A stretch of 6,530 nt of DNA, taken from contig JAIOOZ010000283.1 in NCBI GenBank assembly GCA_021414185.1, forward strand, positions 1-6,530, in the 5' to 3' direction. Below, piece after piece: positions 1 through 5,704 of this stretch. Position numbers and translations under genes: made by a program. The stretch is from Betaproteobacteria bacterium. GTDB taxonomy: Bacteria > Pseudomonadota > Gammaproteobacteria > Burkholderiales > SG8-41. Numbering within the stretch: the first letter of the stretch is position 1; the number at the start of each line of letters is the position of its first letter. The notes under the pieces are model-generated. The model made no database searches, was not told where the DNA came from, and saw only the letters and a program-made list of their open reading frames with translations.

Positions 1-843
1 AAAATCCCCGCGCGCCTCGAACCGCTGGTCGAAGACGGTCTCGTCGACGCGGTGATCCGCCAGCTCATGAGCGGCAAGGAAGCCATGATCTTCGTCGTCC
101 GCTGCGGCGACGACATACGCTGCGCCAAGGTGTACAAGGAAGCGAACAAGCGCAGCTTTCGCCAGGCGGTCGATTACACCGAAGGCCGCAAAACCAAGAA
201 CAGCCGCCGTGCACGCGCCATCGAAAAAGGCACGCGCTACGGGCGCAAGGTGCAGGAGGAAGCCTGGCAAAGTGCCGAGGTGGACGCGCTCTACCGCCTC
301 GCCGCGGCCGGCGTGCATGTTCCCACCCCGTACAATTTCCACTCCGGCGTGCTGTTGATGGAACTGGTGACCGACGACACCGGCGAGCCGGCGCCGCGAC
401 TCAACGATCTTGAATTTTCCGCCGAACAGGCGCGCACGTACCACGGTGTGTTAATGACGGAAGTCGTGCGCATGCTGTGCGCCGGCATCGTGCACGGCGA
501 TCTTTCCGAGTACAACATACTGCTGGGTGCCGCCGGACCCGTCATCATCGACCTGCCGCAAGCCGTGGACGCAGCGGGCAACAACCATGCGCGCGATATG
601 CTGGAACGCGACGTCGGCAACCTGACGAATTATTTCGGCCGCAGTGCGCCGGAACTATTGGCGACCGCATATGGCAAGGAAATCTGGGCACTCTACGAAC
701 AGGGCGCGCTGACTCCGGACGTCAAGCTGACGGGCACTTTCGAACACAGCGAGAAACCCGTCGATCTGAAGAGCATAGTGCGTGAAATCGACGACGCGCG
801 CGCCGAGGATGCCGCGCGGCGGCTGCGCATGGCGGTGAAATAA
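1..843 (+). CDS. RIO-type serine protein kinase (5' end outside window)
   Basis: Atypical RIO-family protein kinase, predicted cytosolic; physiological substrates of the bacterial members are poorly known. The frame is open from base 1, and the codons before the internal GTG at 52 already read as family sequence (KIPARLEPLVEDGLVDAVIRQ), so the true start lies upstream and GTG 52 is not the start. Visible landmarks are a glycine/serine-containing nucleotide-binding segment (LMSGKEAMIFVVR, from about base 64), the ATP-contacting lysine in CAKVYKE (AAG 127-129), the catalytic loop HGDLSEYN (493-516) with its Asp and Asn, and the metal-binding Asp of IIDLPQAV (GAC 550-552). The C-terminal part, including ELLATAYGKEIWALYE, matches the family closely. 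The stop is TAA 841-843. No frameshift or missing catalytic residue is seen. A repeat copy begins 15 bases after the stop. Family assignment is firm; cellular role is not. Confidence 0.93.
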   Translation, partial: KIPARLEPLVEDGLVDAVIRQLMSGKEAMIFVVRCGDDIRCAKVYKEANKRSFRQAVDYTEGRKTKNSRRARAIEKGTRYGRKVQEEAWQSAEVDALYRLAAAGVHVPTPYNFHSGVLLMELVTDDTGEPAPRLNDLEFSAEQARTYHGVLMTEVVRMLCAGIVHGDLSEYNILLGAAGPVIIDLPQAVDAAGNNHARDMLERDVGNLTNYFGRSAPELLATAYGKEIWALYEQGALTPDVKLTGTFEHSEKPVDLKSIVREIDDARAEDAARRLRMAVK

Positions 844-858
844 AATGGGGCGTCCGTG

Positions 859-1184
859 GCGAACAGGAAAATTAAACGCCACTTTTGACTGCCGGCAACG
901 ATATCGCCAGTCCGCCAACCGGTCAATCGCACGGTGTTTTCTGAAAACTCCCCTCTCGCGTGGATTCTTCGTCCCTGCGTCGACCCGAGGAGGCTGATTT
1001 CGACGCGCGTTGACCGCTTCACGCGAGCGCAGGCTGCGCCGGAGCGTCGGGGCCCCGATGCAGAACCGCTCTTGCCTTGAGTATCAGGCCGCCTGGAAGA
1101 GACACAGCGGCCGCGCCGGCGTGCGGTGCGCGTGTTCGTCTGCGGGCTCGCATGTAGTCTGCGGCGGGCGCGGCACAATCGCGG
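859..1184 (-). repeat. Dispersed IS91-derived repeat, copy A (full length)
   Basis: This ~326 bp block matches 4884-5208 at about 95% by eye, with one 2-base indel near 1050, and its last third matches 3003-3134. It fills the gap between the RIO kinase and the convergent cytochrome gene. On the minus strand the block begins with the C-terminal codons of an IS91-family transposase (PRPPQTTCEPADEHAH and onward to LFQAA, TGA at 1084-1086). About 225 bases of non-coding terminal sequence follow, running to the junction with unique DNA near 859. Long ORFs called across this block in several frames are conserved only because the repeat is. The orientation given is that of the transposase fragment. 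The boundary on the 859 side is where similarity to copy C stops; on the 1184 side, transposase-like sequence may continue for about 10-40 bases. Confidence 0.88.
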
Positions 1185-1194
1185 CACGCAGCCC
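1084..1194 (-). pseudogene. IS91-family transposase C-terminal remnant in copy A
   Basis: The minus strand reads GLRAAIVPRPPQTTCEPAD followed by EHAHRTPARPLCLFQAA and a TGA stop. Members of the IS91 (Y2 transposase) group carry a segment like LAPNAKLRAAIVP and end in a short Arg/Pro-rich tail closing with LFQAA or LFQTA. Here the zinc-ribbon region expected between those two parts (the CPNCGG segment) is missing, so this is an internally deleted tail. Just upstream (about 1195-1222) the DNA still resembles the LAPNAK segment but with a one-base deletion. No start codon or catalytic domain is present. The family assignment is from remembered family sequence, not from a search. Confidence 0.72.
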
Positions 1195-1265
1195 GGCATG
1201 GGTGCCAGGCCGGTTCTGCCAAACGCCTCGCGCGGCATCGGCATGCGCGCAAGCCATGGAGAAAA

Positions 1266-1937
1266 CTACTTGGCCGCTTTTTCGGGAACGCGGCCCTTGT
1301 TAAACATATAGGTAATCGCCTCGCGCATTTCGGCATCCGTGAGATTTGCCATGCCGCCGCGGGCCGGCATGCCGCCATGACCGTTGATCGCCGAGCGCAC
1401 CACCGGATCGAGACCATCTTTCAAGCGCGGAACCCACGCATCGCGATCGCCGATTTTCGGTGCGCCATTCAAGCCTTTTTCGTGGCACTTGGAACATTGC
1501 GCCGCCACGATCTGCTGCCCCGTGCGCGGCGCCGCTGGTTTCGTCCTGCTGGTCGGCTCGATCCAGTGTCCACCGGACTGGTTCACCATATAGGTGACGG
1601 CGCGCTTGATCTCGGTGTCGGTAAGCTTCATGTTGGCGCCATGCGGAGGCATCTGGCGGATGCCCTTGAGCACCACCGCAGTCAAACTGCTCAGGCTTTG
1701 CTTGCTAAATTTGCTCCACGCGTCCTTGTCGCCGATTTTCGGCGAACCCTGGGCACCGGTGGCATGACAGTTCGCGCAGATGCCCGTCACCACGTCCTTG
1801 CCGCTGCGCTCGGTGCCTTGCGCCTGCGCGATATTCTGCAATACAAACATGACCAACGCGGCGGCAAGCAACGCGAACATTGCGCGCAAACCCGTATTGG
1901 TCGCCGTAATCCTGGCTACATGCGCTGTCTGTTTCAT
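1266..1937 (-). CDS. Secreted diheme cytochrome c (tandem c5-like domains)
   Basis: A 223-residue exported electron carrier with two class I cytochrome c domains. An N-terminal signal peptide or anchor spans roughly residues 17-39 (hydrophobic run after RITATNTGLR, possible cleavage after AQA). The first heme-binding motif is CANCH at 54-58 with a likely axial Met96 in RQMPPHG. The second is CSKCH at 148-152 with a likely Met190 in GGMPARG. Both domains share the PKIGDxDAW segment after the heme site, so they look like an internal duplication joined by a Pro/Thr-rich linker (about 126-139). I chose ATG 1935-1937 over a longer upstream frame because GGAGAGG precedes it by a normal spacing and the signal peptide begins there. 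It probably works in the periplasm as a donor or acceptor in a respiratory chain; the partner cannot be told. No other electron-transfer gene is adjacent. Confidence 0.93.
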   Translation of the reverse strand: MKQTAHVARITATNTGLRAMFALLAAALVMFVLQNIAQAQGTERSGKDVVTGICANCHATGAQGSPKIGDKDAWSKFSKQSLSSLTAVVLKGIRQMPPHGANMKLTDTEIKRAVTYMVNQSGGHWIEPTSRTKPAAPRTGQQIVAAQCSKCHEKGLNGAPKIGDRDAWVPRLKDGLDPVVRSAINGHGGMPARGGMANLTDAEMREAITYMFNKGRVPEKAAK

Positions 1938-2233
1938 GAGTCGAACCTCTCCATAAACTGAGCCCGCATCCGTTGACCACAGGTATACAACGTACAACGC
2001 GGATGGGGCGATTTTAGCCTACCTGTTGTGCCGGCGCACGTATGGGTTGGGCACGCGCGCAACGCACGGCGGCGGTATCATCGTCTGCCGACTCAATCCC
2101 CCTTTGCCCGCAGGCCCGTTCCTTGCGTCACGGCAAGCAAGTTTGTCATAATCACCCCCCCTCGCCGCGCGGCCCGCTTCGCTCCATGATCCATGGAGCG
2201 GGCTCGGGGGCAGGTGTGACCCCGTAGTCTTCA
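1938..2233. other. Intergenic region between two minus-strand genes, with a hairpin
   Basis: No supported coding region. Reading frames here are short and unlike proteins I recognise. It should contain the cytochrome promoter (minus strand), but no convincing -35/-10 pair was found; an AT-rich TAAAAT lies near 2010-2020 on the minus strand without a good -35. The striking element is the inverted repeat at 2172-2203. Confidence 0.5.
2172..2203. repeat. Inverted repeat / hairpin
   Basis: The arms GCCCGCTtcgCTCCATG and CATGGAGCGGGC pair around a very short loop, with a few unpaired bases bulged out of the left arm. There is no T-run on either strand after the stem, so it is not a canonical intrinsic terminator. 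It could still help end transcription of the minus-strand gene stopping at 2234, or be a regulator site or a small palindromic repeat. Confidence 0.45.
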
Positions 2234-2743
2234 TCAAGGCTCATCGCCCTTGTACGTCTCCGGCCGCAGCAGCGGCGGGCGCAACTTGGGCAATTGCGCA
2301 AGCAACCACTGCTCGTGGGCGATATCCTGATCCAGCCGCTTACGCCGCTTCGCGCTCAACCAGAATCCGCCGCGCTCTGCTGATTTCCTGGCGATGCTCT
2401 CTCGCAGTTGAGCCTCGCCTGCGTCAAGCAGACCGATATTGTGTTGAATCTTCCCGTCGACCGTGTTGTCGTAGTAGCCCTCGTGTTCGACGCTGGCAAA
2501 GAACATGTTGCCGGCGATCCATGCGACGACGCCGGCCGGAATCGCAAGAAAAAGCAGGACGCCCCCGCCTTCGCGGCTCAACGCAAAGCTGCCGTAGAGC
2601 AGGCCGAGCGTCGCCAACGCAGCCAGCGCGAAGAAGATGCCGAGAACGAACCGCGCGACCTTGCGCACCGCCGACTTGCGGTAGATCCCGAGAGCCCCCA
2701 GGAGCAGTGCCGCAGCGACGCCGATGATGGTGAGGGTGCCCAT
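2234..2743 (-). CDS. Three-helix membrane protein of unknown function
   Basis: A 169-residue protein that I do not recognise. It has three hydrophobic segments at about residues 6-21, 29-55 and 59-82, then a hydrophilic, charged C-terminal half. That half includes SAKRRKRLDQDIAHEQWLL and a proline-rich end (LPKLRPPLLRPETY), probably cytoplasmic by the positive-inside rule because RKSAVRK follows the first helix. Start ATG 2741-2743 has no clear Shine-Dalgarno sequence. A candidate promoter with a very short leader lies just upstream, which would fit a nearly leaderless message. Stop is TGA 2234-2236. Codon use matches the window, and the plus-strand frame over the same bases is a shadow. Not obviously in an operon with the cytochrome, since 296 bases separate them. 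Confidence 0.75.
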   Translation of the reverse strand: MGTLTIIGVAAALLLGALGIYRKSAVRKVARFVLGIFFALAALATLGLLYGSFALSREGGGVLLFLAIPAGVVAWIAGNMFFASVEHEGYYDNTVDGKIQHNIGLLDAGEAQLRESIARKSAERGGFWLSAKRRKRLDQDIAHEQWLLAQLPKLRPPLLRPETYKGDEP

Positions 2744-2759
2744 GCAGCGCTATGGAATA

Positions 2760-2788
2760 TTTAAACCGCTGTTTTTAACAACGATCAA
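2760..2788 (-). promoter_or_regulatory. Candidate promoter for the membrane protein gene
   Basis: On the minus strand TTGATC (2783-2788) is followed after exactly 17 bases by TTTAAA (2760-2765). Each hexamer matches 4 of 6 of the sigma-70 consensus, in an AT-rich patch that stands out from the GC-rich surroundings. The -10 ends 16 bases before the ATG, so the leader would be about ten bases long. Confidence 0.33.
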
Positions 2789-3002
2789 TTTATCCCTCGT
2801 GAGCGGAACGGTCAATCTCGCAACTGCCGCACCATGCAATCAATCAAGTCAGGCGCATTTACGCATGCGCGGTCAGGTTGACCGGCAAGCCATGGCTCCG
2901 CCGTCGTTAATCGTTGCCCGCCGGCCGGCATTGCGCGGGGGTGAATTTGCAAGGCCGGTTGCGCCCCGGCACCGCACCGCGTCCGCAAGGGGCGGCCGGC
3001 AT

Positions 3003-3134
3003 CCCGTTGCAGAACCGCTCTTGCCTTGAGTATCAGGCCGCCTGGAAGAGTCTCAGCGGCCGCGCCGGCGTGCCGTGCGCGCGTTCGTCTGCGGGCTCGC
3101 ATGCAGTCTGCGGCGGGCGCGGCAAGATTGCGGG
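3003..3134 (-). repeat. Dispersed IS91-derived repeat, partial copy B
   Basis: This ~130 bp block matches the transposase-tail third of copies A and C and then breaks off at 3003, about 30 bases past the transposase stop. It lacks the ~195 bp terminal part that A and C share. On the minus strand it encodes PRPPQTACEPADERAHG and continues to LFQAA with TGA at 3033-3035. The sequence on the 3003 side is unrelated to A and C and is very GC-rich with several GCCGGC palindromes (about 2916-3002). The copy is either truncated or was rearranged at that point. Confidence 0.85.
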
Positions 3135-3218
3135 AAAGTTAATCACATCATGCTTTTCAGTCAGCTCGCTATTCCATGACATCCAGTACATGGACATGCC
3201 CACCCAAATGAGCCGCAT
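3033..3218 (-). CDS. Small chimeric ORF: unknown N-terminus fused to transposase tail
   Basis: A 61-codon frame. Start ATG 3216-3218 has a good Shine-Dalgarno AGGAG (3228-3232 on the complement) nine bases upstream and lies 41 bases after the stop of the membrane protein gene at 3260-3721, so the two could be co-transcribed. The first ~28 residues (MRLIWVGMSMYWMSWNSEL, then a short polar stretch) match nothing I know. From about residue 29 onward (AILPRPPQTACEPAD to LFQAA) the frame is repeat copy B, that is, the C-terminus of an IS91-family transposase. The ORF stops at the transposase's own TGA. It may be a small host gene whose 3' end was replaced by the element, or a chance frame. Whether it is translated is unknown. 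Confidence 0.4.
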   Translation of the reverse strand: MRLIWVGMSMYWMSWNSELTEKHDVINFPAILPRPPQTACEPADERAHGTPARPLRLFQAA

Positions 3219-3259
3219 GGCAGGTTTCTCCTAATTGATAAACGTAATCTCGCGATGCC

Positions 3260-3721
3260 TTATCGCCCGTGCTTCCCGCGAAAGACACATGACAGGAGCA
3301 GTATGCCAACACCTCCCCAAAAGACCAGGAGAAACAGAAATGCGCCCGGGTTCGTGCTGAGCAATATCTCCGGCTTCCCCACAGCGAGGGAGAGGATCGC
3401 GCCGGTGACGACCGCCTTCCCGGCCACAAACGCGCAGAACGATCCAAAGAGGAGCATGCAAAGGACAGTGACGATCTCGCGGACGCCATTGAGGGCCGAT
3501 GGCGGGCCTCGATCTTCCTCGATGCGCTGAGTCGGTCGGGCGAATGCCACAAGCCGCGCAATCGCCAGTCCGCCGAGCGCGCCGCCACATAGGAGAAAGC
3601 CCACACTGGCCTCCAGACGGTCGTCTGTGCGCAAACCTTCGGCGAACATGGCGGCACCTAGAATACCGTAGTAGAGGGAGGCAATCGCCAGGACGATTGC
3701 AATCAGCAGGCGAAACAGCAT
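3260..3721 (-). CDS. Small polytopic membrane protein of unknown function
   Basis: A 153-residue protein with about four hydrophobic segments, near residues 4-26, 38-60, 84-112 and 125-147. A charged loop (ARPTQRIEEDRGPP) follows the second segment. Family not recognised. Start ATG 3719-3721 is supported by AGGAG six bases upstream on the minus strand; stop is TAA 3260-3262. The C-terminus is short and basic (FRGKHGR). Frames over the same bases on both strands are shadows. The small chimeric ORF follows 41 bases downstream on the same strand. No enzymatic motif is visible, so only inner-membrane location is inferred. Confidence 0.78.
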   Translation of the reverse strand: MLFRLLIAIVLAIASLYYGILGAAMFAEGLRTDDRLEASVGFLLCGGALGGLAIARLVAFARPTQRIEEDRGPPSALNGVREIVTVLCMLLFGSFCAFVAGKAVVTGAILSLAVGKPEILLSTNPGAFLFLLVFWGGVGILLLSCVFRGKHGR

Positions 3722-4067
3722 TCACGCTCCTGAAATGATGTCAAACGAATAGGAGTTTATCCGTGGTGCGCGAGCGCGGTGGATAAATCGGATGAACTGA
3801 ACCGCTGGACGTGATTGCGGTGTTGGTGCAGGTGGATCGTCCGGAACGGCTGAGGCCGATTGAGCGGCTCACGATCATGCGTCCTGCTTCGCACCAGGGG
3901 CGCTGAAAGATATCGAGGCCGATCGCCGGCCGGGGCAAAGTCGAACGCGTGGCCCGCATTCACCGCGATCTCGCCCGCGTGGCCGGCATCAAAGCCAAAA
4001 CCGCAGCAAGAGTTAAGCGCGCGCAGGCGGCGGCGCTGAGTTGGCGACGGCATGGCCGCCCCTGCTG
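3722..4067. other. Gene-poor stretch, possible decayed coding sequence
   Basis: No gene I can support. The plus strand has two open blocks in one frame (3811-3903 and 3949 onward, for example LVQVDRPERLRPIERL and ARIHRDLARVAGIK), separated by a TGA at 3904-3906. The minus strand also has a long frame here. Neither has a convincing start with a Shine-Dalgarno sequence or a recognisable domain. It may be remnant DNA. It separates the membrane protein gene from the zinc-ribbon gene. Confidence 0.4.
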
Positions 4068-4547
4068 TCATTCCTTCATGCGCTCGAGCAGTTCCTTGAC
4101 GCGCACCCCGTCCGCCTTGCGCATGCAGCCGATCCAGTTGGCGCGCTGACCGCGAGTCTGAATTTCCACGGCGTCCCAGAACCAGCCGGCATGGTAATGA
4201 AAGCCGGCGATCTTTTCCCACGGAATGTCTTCATCGGTGCGGCTGAAACCGAACAATCCCCAGGACTGGATGGTGATTTTCTCCGGCGACAGGTGGATTT
4301 GCTGCGGGATCAGGCGGCCGCGAATGAGCAGGGTCGGCAGCAGGTCGGCGCGCGCGGAAAACTGCTCGAAGTCGGCGATGCGCGCTTCACGCGCGAAACT
4401 GTGTCCGCAGTAGCGGCACTTGCTGGCCGCCGGCCGCACCAGCTCGGCGCAATCCGGGCAGCGTTTGCCGGCAAGTTCCCGCGTGCAGGCGGGACAGACG
4501 CTGGCGGCATCGTTTACATCGTTCGCGCAGTGCGGGCATTTTTTCAT
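4068..4547 (-). CDS. Double zinc-ribbon protein with PH-like C-terminal domain
   Basis: A 159-residue protein. The N-terminus carries two complete four-cysteine zinc sites: C4/C7 with C18/C21, and C30/C33 with C44/C47 (CPHC, CPAC, CPDC, CRYC). This is the double zinc-ribbon arrangement common in small bacterial proteins. After a linker (about 51-75), residues about 80-135 (LSPEKITIQSWGLFGFSRTD, then IPWEKIAGF and DAVEIQTRG) have the alternating beta-strand pattern of bacterial PH-like domains, followed by a final helix (VRVKELLERM). No membrane segment is visible. Start ATG 4545-4547 has only C-rich sequence before it and no Shine-Dalgarno, so the start is less certain, but the first CPHC at residue 4 argues against a later one. 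Function is unknown; a scaffold or protein-interaction role is a guess. Confidence 0.85.
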   Translation of the reverse strand: MKKCPHCANDVNDAASVCPACTRELAGKRCPDCAELVRPAASKCRYCGHSFAREARIADFEQFSARADLLPTLLIRGRLIPQQIHLSPEKITIQSWGLFGFSRTDEDIPWEKIAGFHYHAGWFWDAVEIQTRGQRANWIGCMRKADGVRVKELLERMKE

Positions 4548-4693
4548 GTCGGGCGGGAGGGCGGCAGTGCGCTGTCAACGCGCTGGCTTCGAGTTGTGCC
4601 GCCGGATCGACGAAATCCTTCGCATTGATATTGAAGCCATGATCCGGCGCAGGTCGGGCTGCCGGTCCTCGCGATAAATGGGATCGGCGTCAT

Positions 4694-4759
4694 TTATGTG
4701 TTGCAAGCAACCAACAAAATGGCCGCGGCGGCGGCGAATAAACGGTTGCGGTTGCGCAT
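4694..4759 (-). CDS. Tiny lipoprotein-like ORF (21 codons)
   Basis: ATG 4757-4759 is preceded by a near-perfect Shine-Dalgarno (AGGAGG, spacing about 5). The 21-residue product is almost entirely a lipoprotein signal peptide: a basic start (MRNRNR), an alanine/leucine-rich core, and a lipobox LLVAC followed by only Asn-Thr before TAA (4694-4696). Entericidin-type lipoproteins also continue with CNT after the signal peptide, but they carry about 20 more residues, so this may be a truncated or frameshifted lipoprotein gene. No continuation of that type was found in the other frames just downstream, though one frame there (around 4590-4650, reading INAKDFVDPAAQLEAS) looks protein-like. As it stands, a mature peptide would be lipidated Cys-Asn-Thr. 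Translation is well signalled; function is open. Confidence 0.5.
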   Translation of the reverse strand: MRNRNRLFAAAAAILLVACNT

Positions 4760-4883
4760 GGACTCCTCCTTGGTTATGGGGACAATTATGCCACCCCGTT
4801 CTGCCATCCCTCGTTTCCACCAGCGATAGTGATCTGCATTTGCGCGCGCCACAGTGAATCGTGGCAGCAGTGAACGCTCGTTA

Positions 4884-5208
4884 GCGAATAGGAAATTCAA
4901 ACGCCACTTTTGACTGCCGGCAACGATATCGCCAGTCCGCCAGCCGGTCAATCGCACGGTGTTTTCTGAAAACTCCCCTCTCGCGTGGATTCTTCGTTCC
5001 TGCGTCGACCCGAGGAGGCTGATTTCGACGCGCGTTGACCGCTTCACGCGAGCGCAGGCTGCGCCGGAGCGTCGGCCCCGTTGCAGAACCGCTCTTGCCT
5101 TGAGTATCGGGCCGCCTGGAAGAGACTCAGCGGCCGCGCCGGTGTGCCGTGCGCGTGTTCGTCTGCGGGCTCGCATGCAGTGTGCGGCGGGCGCGGCACC
5201 AGCGCGGC
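4884..5208 (-). repeat. Dispersed IS91-derived repeat, copy C (full length)
   Basis: A ~325 bp block, about 95% identical to 859-1184 by eye. It starts where similarity begins (GCGAA before a GGAAA stretch) and ends just past the GGGCGCGG motif. On the minus strand it holds the transposase tail ending LFQAA; the stop codon present in copies A and B (TGA) is CGA here (5107-5109), so the frame runs on as a shadow ORF. Unlike A and B, this copy is continuous with an upstream, longer piece of transposase (5209-5620). The ~195 bp beyond the tail (4884 to about 5080) is the presumed 3' terminal region of the element. Confidence 0.88.
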
Positions 5209-5620
5209 CAGGCACTGCATGAATTCGAGCGGCGACATCTTGATGTGCGTGGTGCCGTCGCGCCAGGCGCTTTTCAGTTGCAGCACGACATCACCGGCAC
5301 CATCGCGCGTAAGACGTTCGTTCGCGATCGCCGGGCGCGTGATGTAGCGGCACAGCCGTTCGAGTTCCCGACGCTGATGCGCGCCACAGCGCACCCCCGG
5401 CATGCAGGCTGAGCCCGTGCGCATCGGCGCACAGTGCCCGCGTGGTTTTCTCGTCCCGGCCGGCCACGGTACGCAAGCTCAGCACCTTCTGTCCGGCGCG
5501 CGGCCCCAGCGCGATCCGATAGGTGCACGAGGCCGCGTGCAATGACGCCAACGGATTGTCCGCATCCATGTCGGCTATGTACCTCACACCCTCCTCTTCG
5601 CGGGCTGCCGTGGCAGCACG
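5107..5620 (-). pseudogene. IS91-family (Y2) transposase, broken remnant
   Basis: C-terminal part of an IS91-family transposase on the minus strand, in two frames. From 5620 to about 5399 the frame reads REEEGVRYIADMDADNPLAS, LGPRAGQKVLSLRTV and CADAHGLSLHAG. The matching continuation, VRCGAHQRRELERLCRYIT, RDGAGDVVLQLKSAWRDGTT and MSPLEFMQCLAAL, is in another frame. One extra base in the C5 run 5394-5398 (G5 on the coding strand) explains the shift. After LAALVPRP the conserved segment normally starting RLHLIRFHG is missing and the text jumps to PHTACEPADEHAHG and the LFQAA tail, an internal deletion. The final stop is lost (CGA 5107-5109). The N-terminal zinc-binding part and the catalytic Tyr/His region are absent; the frame is closed upstream by a stop at 5621-5623. 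It cannot be functional. Confidence 0.88.
5394..5398 (-). other. Frameshift site in the transposase remnant
   Basis: A run of five C on the plus strand (five G on the coding strand). Removing one G joins SLHAG to VRCGAHQRRELERL in a single frame, which is the expected family order. It is a real mutation or a homopolymer sequencing error. Confidence 0.75.
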
Positions 5621-5662
5621 TCATCATCTTTCGCAAGACGGGCTAACTTGCTTTTATTTTCC

Positions 5663-5671
5663 TGCTAGACT
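5663..5671 (+). promoter_or_regulatory. Possible extended -10 promoter for the FrnE-like gene
   Basis: TGC followed by TAGACT, which is a TGn plus 4-of-6 -10 hexamer, lies 34 bases before the ATG in a T-rich patch (5651-5662). No well-spaced -35 is seen. Transcription would start near 5678, leaving a ~27-base leader that contains the Shine-Dalgarno sequence. Confidence 0.25.
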
Positions 5672-5692
5672 GACCTCAGTTATATCCTCTCC

Positions 5693-5697
5693 AAGGA
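5693..5697 (+). promoter_or_regulatory. Ribosome binding site deciding the ATG 5705 start
   Basis: AAGGA lies seven bases before ATG 5705-5707. It matters because this start lies upstream of the in-frame TGA, which supports real translation into the TGA codon rather than initiation after it. No comparable Shine-Dalgarno precedes the TTG at 5795 or ATG at 5801. Confidence 0.7.
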
Positions 5698-5704
5698 AAC
5701 ACCC

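Noticed and set aside
693..1244. 183-codon minus-strand frame over the RIO kinase end and repeat copy A
   Set aside because: It overlaps the well-supported kinase gene antisense and mixes unrelated parts; no start signal or domain.
2172..2203. Hairpin as an intrinsic terminator
   Set aside because: No T-run on either strand and an asymmetric stem; kept only as an inverted repeat.
3169..3725. Overlapping minus-strand frames of 162 and 164 codons over the membrane protein gene
   Set aside because: They are Arg/Ser/Cys-rich shadows; the 153-codon frame has the Shine-Dalgarno and membrane segments.
3811..4149. Second in-frame TGA candidate on the plus strand (3904-3906) between two open blocks
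   Set aside because: No start with a Shine-Dalgarno, no recognisable domain on either side and no conserved Cys motif at the TGA, so nothing supports recoding there.
4041..4628. 195-codon plus-strand frame antisense to the zinc-ribbon gene
   Set aside because: The opposite strand encodes eight ordered CxxC cysteines, which is decisive; the plus frame has no known motif.
4694..5215. 173-codon minus-strand frame running through repeat copy C into the tiny lipoprotein
   Set aside because: Most of it lies in the repeat in a frame different from the transposase tail; its conservation with the 693-1244 frame comes from the repeat being duplicated. Only the last 21 codons have their own Shine-Dalgarno and start.
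5044..5424. 126-codon minus-strand ORF as an intact gene
   Set aside because: It is the second frame of the broken transposase, begins in the middle of a conserved segment and runs past the lost stop into the non-coding end of the repeat.
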